Assembly: GCA_024305405.1 (NCBI GenBank)
Contig: JAKNDB010000109.1
Span: forward strand, 434,001-498,000
DNA length: 64,000 nucleotides
DNA from: Dirofilaria immitis
Taxonomy: Eukaryota > Nematoda > Chromadorea > Rhabditida > Onchocercidae
Direction: 5' to 3'
Position numbers and translations under genes: made by a program. Of the stretch, positions 51,671 to 63,600 are shown one piece after another. Numbering within the stretch: the stretch's first letter is position 1; each line of letters opens with the position of its first letter. Under the pieces are notes generated by a model. The model made no database searches. It worked only from the letters and a program-made list of their open reading frames with translations, and was not told where the DNA came from.

Positions 51671-54600
51671 CACTACTATTATTATTATTTTACAGATTGT
51701 CCATCACTTCAAACACCAAAACTTGTTTCATTATCAACAAAAGCATCAGCATTTGGTACAAAGGTTACAGCATCATGTCCTCGTGGCTATGAATTTCGTA
51801 CTGGACGTGGACAAATGTTCGATATAATTTGTCAACTTGGTGGAAAATGGACAGAAGATCATATACCTGATTGTCAACGTATATAAATCATATAAATTAT
51901 TGATTGATTTTTTTAATTTTTAATTTTTTTTTACAAAATTTTTTTATAGTATTTTTTCTTGTAAATTAAATATAATTATAGCGGTTTATTGTTCTGCTGT
52001 TCCACAAATTTCTAATGGTTTTGCATCATCAGCAACAAATGTTTCATACGGTGGATCAGCAAAGTATACATGTTATGATGGTTTCAATTTTTCTAGTGGT
52101 AAAGAATCAGGTGAAATTTATTGTACCGATGAAGGACGATGGACACTAACACCTTCATGTAAAGGTAAAAATATTTCTTTTGATATTTTAATCTTTTAAT
52201 AATATCCCAAAATTCGAAGGTATTTCTCGAGATATTCTAATAATATCCTAAAATTTCGGAGGTATTTCTTGGGATATTTTAATAATATCCTAAAATTTCT
52301 ACGGTATTTCTCGGGATATTTTAATATTTTAATAATATCCTAAAATTTCGAAGGTATTTCTTGGGATATTTTAATATTTTAAAATATTTTGAAATCTCAA
52401 AAGTAAAAATATATTCTAAAAATTTGAAAATAATTTTAAAATTTATTTAATATCGATATTTTCAGTTATTTTGGTTTTTTTTTTTTTTTTTTAAATGAAA
52501 AATTTTAATCCCATAAAATAATTAATTGGTTTTTTTTTTTCGGATTAATTTATTAAATTTTATAGCAATGACTTGTCCTGCATTAGCACCATTTATTAAT
52601 GGTGAAAGAATATTGGAATTTGGTGATGGTACTGGTTACGGTACCGTATTTCGTTTTGAATGTAATGCTGATTTCGTAGAATTGGTGCTGCAACACTTCT
52701 TTGTCTATCAACCGGTGAATGGTCATTCGCTCAACCATATTGCAAAAAGTTTGTCAAATTTATTTTTTTTTTAATAAGAAATTAATTAATTAATTGAATT
52801 TATAAAATTTAATTAAATTAATAAAAGAAAAGGAATTTTTAATCTTTCATAAAATTGATGAATATTTGTGTAAAATATTTACAATTTTTTCATTTTTTTT
52901 TGTCTTATTGCATTTATTATACTTTTTTACTTAATTATTTAATTAATTTTTAATTATTTCCGAGAATGGAAATTGTAATTTTTGCTAATAAAAATTTATA
53001 ATTGTTTTAAAAAAAATTTTTCCTCCTTTTTCATGATGAAAATTTTGGAATTAATTTTTATGAACATTATATTGATTAAATATTTTTAAATTATCAATTA
53101 ATTATTATCAATGAATGATATTTGTAATAAAATAAGAAATGTTTAATTTTATAAATTTTATATTTATTCAAATTTTTTAATTTGACAAAATTATGTAATA
53201 AAATTTTGTTAAAATTAGAATATATTTAATTAATTATTTGAAATTAATAATTACTTAATAAAATTTGTTAAAATTTTAATTAATAAATTAATTTGTTTAT
53301 TTTTTAGAATTAACATGTACTCATGTACCATTAATTGCAAATGGTATTGTGGTAACGGGTGAACGATTTGAATTTGGTGACCTGGCACGAATTGAATGTC
53401 AACCAGGTTTTCGAACCGTTGGAGCAGATTCATTGAAATGTCTCGCTAATCAAACACTTAGTGATGTACCGGAATGTGAGGATATTGATGAATGTGCTGA
53501 TGGATCAGCTATTTGTAGCATTCAGAGTACAAAATGTATTAATATGCCCGGTGGTTATCATTGTCAATGTCTTTCCGGATTTCAGGCACAATTATGTAAG
53601 ACATATATTATTCTTAATTATAATATAGGTTATCCTGAAATATTTTTGTTCACTTTGGTAAGCCTGAAATATAATGTTCTCTCAGATACTGGAAGTACCT
53701 TTTATTTTCCTAAACATCCCTGAAACATTTTTGTTTTTTTCCAGCAATACTTGAAATGTTTTTGTTTTTTCGTTTTAGGTCATCCTGAAATATCAATTTT
53801 TTTCCGATAACTCTGAAATATTTATTTTTTTGATAAGAATTTGTCATCGTTTCAGCATGCAATACGGCTTCAATTCTAAATTCTCTGAGTGTTGAGGGAA
53901 GCAGTGAAATTGATGGTTTTTATGCTAAAAATTATGCAACAACTGGTAAATTTTAGAAATAATTCAAATATTTTCATTATCAGAAATTGAAATTAAATAA
54001 TTAATATTTTTGAAATTTAAATTAAATATTGATGGCAATGAAATATGGAATATATTAATTTGTAAAAATTCAATTTAACAATGCTTTACAATCGTTTGAT
54101 ATCATTTAATTTTTACTAATTTATATTGTTTATGATCGGATATTGCGGAGATTCCCGAAAAAACCAACTTGTAATCTTATCGTAAAACCAACTTGTGATC
54201 TTATCATTTGATATTATTGGTTTAATAGTAACGCTACATGATTTAATCAAATTTCTTGTATTGATACTGAAAACAACAAAAAAAAAATAAGATATTAATA
54301 ATTTATGCTGTCTTTCTTTTTCTCAGGTTGGTGCGCAAATCCTGATGATTCGAATCGTAAAATTACGTTTATTTTTGCGGTACCAAAAGTTATCGAACGG
54401 ATACGTATCGAAAAACAATAAATGGTGCTTATCCAACTATCATCGGTTTAAAATATTCAAATCGTACCGGTGTCCCATTGATACCATTTTCTGCTACTAA
54501 TATTACCGTAAGTTATACTTCCCTTTTTTTTTTTTTTTTTTTTTCAAATATATTTTTATCAAAAGATTTGAAACGAAATTTTTAATTTCAAAAAATTGTA

Positions 54601-57600
54601 TTATTGATAAATTAAAATTATCAATAAAATTCAAATCAAATATTAACTATTCTAACTATTATACTGTAGTATTGATAAAATTTAATATATATATATATAA
54701 ATGTAAAACTTCTTGACTACTGTACTTTGTTTTTCTTTAATTCCAAATTAAATAATGAATATTTGAAATTAAATTCTTATTTTAATTCGATACATTTTTT
54801 TGAAAAAAATCGTTCAAAATATTTGTTAATTTCAACAAATTATAACATTGATAGATTAAAAAAAAAAGAAAAAAAGCATAATTGATAAAATTTAAATTAA
54901 ATATAAAATATTTTAATCGTTTCGTTTCGTTTTTTTTTTTTTTTTTTTGCAATTCAAAATAAAAATTAAAATATTATTTCAGAAATTGATAACTCGTAAT
55001 GTTGCAATTGTTGGCGGTGAATTACTCGTTTTACTGCAAGCAATTGAAGTTCGTGTATTAGAACTTACAATTGAAGAATTTGTTAATAATCCATGCATGA
55101 AATTAGATATTCTTGGATGTCATAAAACAAATTGTTTTGGTAAAAAAAATTTTTTTTTTTAAATTTGATAAATTATTAAAATTTAATTTTTAATTATAAT
55201 AAAAAGATTTTAAAAATATAATTTTTATTTAAATTAATAAATTCTTTTTGTTTTTTAATTTCCTATTTAATTATAGATATCAATGAATGTGAGGAAAATA
55301 ATGGTAATTGTGAGCAAACATGTATCAATTTACAAGGATCATATCGTTGTGCATGTGAAGTTGGCTTTGATTTACTTATCGAAGATGGTCAAGGTGGTGT
55401 TCATATAAAAGTATGATAATAATTTTTAATTTTTAATTTTTAATCTTTCCTTCTGTTTTTTTTTGCTTACTAAAAGTTTATAATTTATTAATTGTTAATT
55501 AATTTTTCCATTTTTTTTTAAATTTATTGTAATATTTGAAAAGATATTTTTAGAACTTTCATTTCGTATTATTTTTAATTTTATTGCATTAAAAGAAATT
55601 AAATTTTTAATTAATTTTTTTATTTCAATTTCTTTATATTGCAATTAAAAGAAATTCTTTAATTAATTACTAATTAAATCATTTTTTTATTTAAATAATT
55701 ATCATTTAAAAAAAATTATTTTTATATTTCTTCAAAGTACTACTACTTTTAATTATGCAGTCTTGAGAAATTAATCATTGATTAATTTTCTTACATTGAT
55801 AATTATGATAAGAAAAATTTTAAGAATTATTTTTATATTTCTTCGAAGCATTACTACTACTTCTTAATTATACAGTCTTGAGAAATTAATCATTGATTAA
55901 TTTTCTTACATTGATAATTATGATAAGAAAAATTTTAAGAAATATTTTTATGTTTCTTCGAAGTATTACTACTACTTCTTGATTATGTAGTACTGAGAAA
56001 TTAATCAACTTCTTAATTATGCAGTCTTGAGAAATTAATCATTGATTAATTTTCTTACATTGATAATTATGATAAGAAAAATTTTAACAATTATTTTTAT
56101 GTTTCTTCGAAGTATTACTACTACTTCTTGATTATGTAGTACTGAGAAATTAATCATTGGTCAATTTTCTTACATTGATAATTATGATAAGAAAAATTTT
56201 AACAATTATTTTTACGTTTCTTCGTACTACTTTTTAGATTTCCTTATTTTACTTAGGTTAATAATCTTATTTGTTAGAGAAAAAAAAGTTTTATAAATTT
56301 AGGATGGTGAAACAGGTCTAAATGCATTAGATGTTATACGATATAATCAAACATGTGTACCACGTATATGTGCTAATTTATCATCACCAAAAATGGCTTA
56401 CTTCTTTCAACCGCAAAACATTTCATTATCCGATGGTTGTACAATTTCAGTGTAATTTTGCATATCAAGTAAATAATTATTTTAATTCATTTTATTTAAT
56501 TATTCAATTAATCAGTTACTAATAATTAAATAAAAAAAAAAGAATTTTTCTTTTATAGATGATGGGTGCAAGTCATTTGAAATGTATGCAAGATGGTAGT
56601 TGGAATGGTACAGCACCATTTTGTCTTCGTATGTTATATTATTAATATTTTTTTTTAATTTAAAATTAAATTTTTATTTTTTATTTTTGAATTAATAAAA
56701 TTTTAAGAAATTAAAATAATTGTTTCAAAAAAAAATTTTTTTAATTAATTAAAATAAATATTTTTTTTTTGATTAAATTATTTTGTGCAAAAATTAATCG
56801 AATTAATTAAATTCGTAATATTTTTTAATATTACGATTTATACAAATAATTTATTTAACAATTATCATAATCATTTGTTTTGCTAAGATTTATAGTATAA
56901 TAATAATAATATTTATATTAATTAATGATTATTTTTAGCAGCAACATGTCAAGGTGTACGTAATAATTCTGCAATTGGTTTATTTGTTGCACCTGAAAAT
57001 AGTACCATTGCATATGGTCGTAATGTATCAATTGTTTGTAGTCAACAAAATCGACCAGGTTAGTTAAAATAAATAATTTATTGGAAATTATAAAAATAAA
57101 CAATAAATTTTTCATATGCAAATTATTCAAATAATTTGCATATGAATTAATTTCTCCTTTTATGAATTAATTTCGCCTAAAAGTTATTATAATAAATAAA
57201 TAAATGTTAGCTTTATTTGTTTTTGTTTATTTGTTAGGAAATGTTAGTTTTGTTTATTTTTTTGTTTTTAAATTTAATAAAAAAATAATTAATTTTTTCA
57301 GGAATTAATTGCTGAAATTTTCGTTTCTAAGTAATCAAATTTCTTTTCTTGCTATAATTAAGTACTTGTTTATTTTGTTTTCAATAATTAATAAATAATT
57401 CGTAAAATTTGCTTAATTGTCTAATATATCCTATAAATATCTAATTTTATTTCACATAAATAATTAATATTAGAAAAAAAAGAATTAAATTAATTATAGC
57501 AAGTAGTTCATTGCTATCATCATTTCGTCAATGCATTTATGATCCACAAGAAGATGGTCGAGATTATTGGTTATCGGGACCGGAAATTGATTGTCCATTA

Positions 57601-60600
57601 GTAGATTGTGGTCCACCACCATCACTTGCTGGTGCTATCTATGAAGGCGATGATTATTCTTATAAAGTAAAATATTATTTTAATTTAATATTTTTTAATG
57701 ATTAATGACAATAATAATAATAATTTGATATATATATATTTTTAAGTATTTGTGTATATATAATTTTAAGCATTTTTGTATATATATACATATATATACA
57801 AAAATACTTAAAATCATTCATTTAATTTTTCAATTTTTAATTTCTTATTTTTTCTTCCTATTTTAAGAAATTATAAATTAATCATTTACAGGTAGGATCA
57901 GCATTTACATTCAGTTGTAGACCACCATATAGTTTGATCGGTAAATCAAGTTATGATGATCGAACTATTCGATGTAATGTTGATGGTAATTGGGATCTTG
58001 GCGATTTACGTTGTGAAGGTTTGTTTAATTTAAATAATAAATTTTTATATAATTTAGAAAAAGAAATTATGGGATTTTTTTTTGTTTCAAATCAAATTTT
58101 TTTTTTTGATAATTTTAGGACCTGTTTGTGTTGATCCTGGCTTTCCGGATGATGGCCGAGTAGAATTGGAATCAGTGGAAGAAGGTGCACAAGCAAAATT
58201 TACCTGTAATCGAGCTGGCTATAAACCATTTCCATCGGATACAATTAATTGTACGCTTGGAACAGCATGTGTTTTAGCAGAAGATGTTGGAATTTCATCC
58301 GGTTTCATACCGGATGGTGCTTTTGCTGATAATTCTGATTCAACTACTTGGGGTTATGAACCTCATAAGGTAAATGTATTTTTAAAAAACAGAAAATCTA
58401 ATTCTCGATTTTTTTAAATTCGAGAATTTCATTTTTGTTGTTGCTGTTGCTTATATAAAAGTATCATTTATTAAAAATTTCAATTTTAGGCACGTTTATC
58501 ATCAACTGGTTGGTGTGGTTCCAAAGATGCATTTATCTTTCTTTCCGTAGACTTACAACGTATCTATACGTTAACAACGTTACGTATGGCTGGTGTAGCT
58601 GGTAGTGGTCATTTACGTGGTCATGTTACCAAGATGCAACTATTTTATAAAGTTCAATATAGTCATAACTATGATACATATCCAATTGTATGTTATATAT
58701 ATATATTTTTTTTTGCTTTCAAAATCGATCAATCGATAATAAATGAAATTTATGATATATTTAAGTATGAAAATATTATTTCAAAAAAAAAATCATTTCA
58801 GCGATATTTTTTCAAAATCGATCAATCGATAACGAATGAAATTTATAATATATTTACGCATGAAAGTATTATAAAAAAAAAAAACGATAAGAAAATCCGG
58901 TTTTTTAGGAATTTGAAACACCATCCGGGAATCATAATGCTATGCATCAATTTGAATTAAATCCACCTTTACGTGCACGTTATATTCTACTTGGTGTTAC
59001 GGAATATGAACAAAATCCGTGTATTCGTTTTGATTTGCAAGGTTGCTTAGCACCACTTTCAGTTGCTCATGAAATTCCATCGCATTTACAGGTTCTTTTT
59101 TTTTTAATTAATTACCGGAAAACTTAGATTTATTATTAATTTTTAAATTATTATCAATTTGTAATCGTATTTATCATAGTTGATTATCAATTATAATCAT
59201 TTATCTTTAATTAATTAGATAGAAACTTTTTATTTCCATTAATTATTATGATTTTTTCAAATTTTATTCTTCTATTTTTTATAATTTTATCATTCCATTA
59301 TCAGTTATAATCATTTTTATTCAATTATAGGTTGGTTGGAATGCTTCGGTACCACAATGTGTTGATAGTGAACCACCAACATTCCATAATTGTCCATCAA
59401 ATCCGGTTTATATTTTGACCGATGATAATGGACAACTTTTTGCCAGCAATTTATGAAATACCTACAGCAGCTGATAATTCCGGATCAGTAGCATATATAC
59501 GTGTAATACCGGATGGTTTTGAACCACCAAAAATGATTTCTCATGATATGGATATCACTTATATCGCATTTGATGATGCTGGTAATGCAGCAGAATGTAT
59601 TGTAGAACTTCGAATACCTGGTATAATTATTTAATTAATTAATTTTTTACAAGGAAAATTAAATAAATAAATAAGTTCTTTTTCTTCTTTTTCTTTTTTT
59701 ATTTTCAGATACACAACCACCGGTAATGAAATGTCCTGATTCCTATATTGTTCCGGCTAATGATGGAGAATTTGAAAAATTAATTACATTTAATGAAAGT
59801 ACCGTACAAATGGTAATTCAGGATACGTCAAATATTACGGATGTAACATTTGAACCAACGGAAATTTTGCTTACGCTTGGTTCACATGTTACAGTTGAGG
59901 TTACTGCTACTGATAGTGCATCAAATCGAAATAAATGTAAATTTCAAGTATCACTTCAAGGTTTGTCTCTTTTTTCCCAATAATATTTAATAATAATAAA
60001 TTTAAAATAAAATTATAATATAATAATAAATTTGAAATCGAATTATACTATAATAATAAACTTAAAATTTTTACTTAAAATAACAAATAATTAGTTGCTT
60101 TTTTTATTATTATTAAATTTCTATCTATTTAATGATTAAAGGTTAAAAGTTAGAAGCTTAGTGAATTAGCATAATTGTTAGCAATGCGAAGAGTAGAATA
60201 TATTTTTTTAATATCATATTTAAATTATTAAATTTAAGTATTAAAACTTTGTGACACGATCATGCTTAGTTTTATTTATTGAATTTTAATATTATTAAAT
60301 TTTTATCCGTTCATTGATTAAAGGTCAAAAGTTAGAAAGTTAAGAAATTGTCATAAATGTCATATTTAAATTATTAAATTTAAGTATTCAAACTTCATAA
60401 CAAGATCATGTTTATCTTTATTTATTGAATTATTACTAAGCTCAATGGTTAAAGGTCAAAAGTTAGAAAGTTAAGAAATTGTCATAATTGCTTTGGTGAA
60501 ATGAAATGAAAAACTCGAATTAAATGTCATATTTAAATTACCAAATTTAAGTATTAAACTTTATAGCCAAACCATGTTCACCATGGTCATTGATTAGTGA

Positions 60601-63600
60601 AGAAAGTGTTGAAAAAGAATGTCAAATACAAGGTACGTCAACTATTTGTACCGCTAAATGCGCCAGAAAATTCACGTTTGTTAATGAAAAAATGCTACGC
60701 AACAATTTACGTGTACCAACGGTATATGGTCACCATCAAATGTGGTACCAGCTTGTGTACCAATTGCATTAGAACCAGCACGTTATGAATTAACTGTCAG
60801 TGTTGATTATGCTATTTCAACACCTGTTGGTAGTGATTGTCTTAAGGTAATTAGCTAATTTTTATTATTCTATTAAAGATTTAATAATACAAATTTTTAA
60901 TTAAAATTAAAATTTTATCAAGAAAAAATATGATCATTCTATTTAAATTAGTAATTAAAATATGATAATAACAATTAATATTTTTTAAATCCTTCCGTAC
61001 CATTTAATTAATTAATAATTCAATGATGGGTATTAATTGGTAAACAAATAAATATGTCATTTAATTTTGGTTGTTCATTAAAATTATAATTTATACTATT
61101 TTATCAATTATTTATCGAATATTTTGTTTCCTTTTAAATTATCAATTTAACAAATATATTTACTTGTTTTTTTATATGCTCATATTTGATTAATATTTCA
61201 AATTTAATTTCTTATTTTGATTATATATTTTATTTTATTTCATATTTCATTTTTTTTTTTATTTCATTTCTCTTTCCCATTTTCGTATATTTTCTCGTTT
61301 GAAAAAAAAAAAAATTATCATCAACACAACGATTAATTATTAAAACGGTAAAATTAATATTTCTCTAAAATGTAAAATTAATTTTTAGAGCTTAAAAATT
61401 ATTTCTCACACTTTTTTTAGATTAATACTTAAATTTTGAAAAATTAATTCGTGAAGTTTAAAATTTATTTTTAAATTCTAAGAATTATTTCACAAAACTT
61501 ATACTTAAATCTTTATGATATATAAAATTAATTCTTATCGAATATTTTAATAAGTAATATAAAATTAATTTTTAGAATATAATAATTATTTCACAAAATT
61601 TAAATTTAAATTCTTAATAATATGCAAAATTAATTCTTATTGAATAAAATTAATTTTAATAATATGAAATTAATTTTTATAATTTTAAAATTAATTTTTT
61701 TTTTTAGGGTTATTCGGAATATATCACAACATTTTTAATACATTAGATACAAGCTTATCACAACGTTGTTCATCATCCATTGAAGTATTTGTACGTTTTT
61801 TGGATGCTAAATTTATCAGTACCGTAAGCGGTGTCCGAGCTAATTATACCATTCAAATACTTCCTACCGTATTACAAGATGTTTTCTATGAATTATGTGG
61901 TTTAACATTACGTACAATTTTTGATTTACGTATACCAGGTAAATAAAAATTGAAATATTTTAATTTAATATACATTTTTTGATTATAAAATTTAATTTTA
62001 AATTATTAAATTTTAAATTCGAAAAACTTAATTTTTTTAATAAAATAATTACAAATATTTAAATTATTTCAATTTTAATATTAAAATTTATGCTTTCTGC
62101 TTGTTTTTATGAAATTGAAAATTTTAATTTCTTAAAAATATTAAATATTTCAATTTTAATTTGAAATTGAAATTTTTTAGGAAAAAAATGAATGAAATTT
62201 TAGAATTTAATAAAATTTATTTTAATAATATTTTCAAATTTTATTCTATTTACAATAATATACAATTTTGATGATTATTTTTGAAATTATTATTGATGAA
62301 ATTTAAATTTTTGTTTATATTTATTTATTTATTTGTTTATTTTTTCAGGTGCTACTACACCTGTCCAAAATCTTCTTTATGTAAATGCTGAAACAATTGC
62401 AACACAATCAGTTGGTTGTCCATCGATGAATGCAACAAAAACAACGGTTGTACAAGGTTTTGGTTGTGCGGATGGTGAAATTTTACGTGAAGGAAATGCG
62501 GAAAAACTTCCGGAATGTTGTAAGTGTTTAATTTTTAATCTTTTGACCTTTTGAACTTTTATCAAAGTTTTGCTTAAATTTTGTTATTTTTGAATTGATT
62601 TTTTTTTTTTTCATTATTATAAGTTGATTTAAGGAAAAATGAAATGAATGTTTATTTGAATGTAATAAAATTTATTCAAATTTTCTTATTAACTTTTTTA
62701 TATTGTAAATTTTGTTTTTGCATTGGAATTTAATTTCAAATTTTTTTATTTTATAAATCAATTTTTTATTTATGTATTTGAGCATAGTATATGTCAAAGT
62801 TACTAAAGTTTATTTAAATTTTGCATATTTTATAATTAAGTTTTTATTCTTAACGAAAATATCATAAATTCTTTTTGATTATTTAATAATAATTCTGATT
62901 ATTTGAAACTGATTATTTCAAATATGCACATCCGAACATATATATATATGTATCAAAATATCTAATTTAAAATTTGATTTTAAGTTAAAAAAATTTTGAT
63001 TTTAAATTAAAATTTTAAACATTCCATTGGTACAATAAAATATCAATGAGTAAATTTTAGCCAGAAATTTTGATTTTAAATTAAAATTTTAAATATTTAA
63101 AGATGTTAAAAATGGAATTTATTAATTAATAAAATATTTCATTTTTTAGTACAATGTCCTAAAGGAACAGTTCATATTAATAATACCTGTGAATTATGTC
63201 CTGCTGGTAGTTATCAGGATGAGGTAGCACAAACAACCTGTAAACCATGTCCCGAGCAAACTTTTACACAATTTCCTGGATCACAAACATTTAATGCTTG
63301 CCTTCGTATGCTATTATTTTTATTTTATTATAAATAAATTTTAATTTAAATTAACTTAAATTTATTTCCAAAAAATTTAATTTAAATTTTGTTATTTAAA
63401 TTAGAAAAAATTATTAAATGATAATGAAATAATAATTATCAATTAAATGATAAATAATTTATTATAGCTGTTTGTGGAAATGGTATGTTTAGTGAAACCG
63501 GTTTAATACCTTGTCAATTATGTCCTCGACATACCTTTGCTGGTCCACCAACATTTGGTGGCTATAAACAATGTGAACCTTGTCCACAGGTATTATAATA

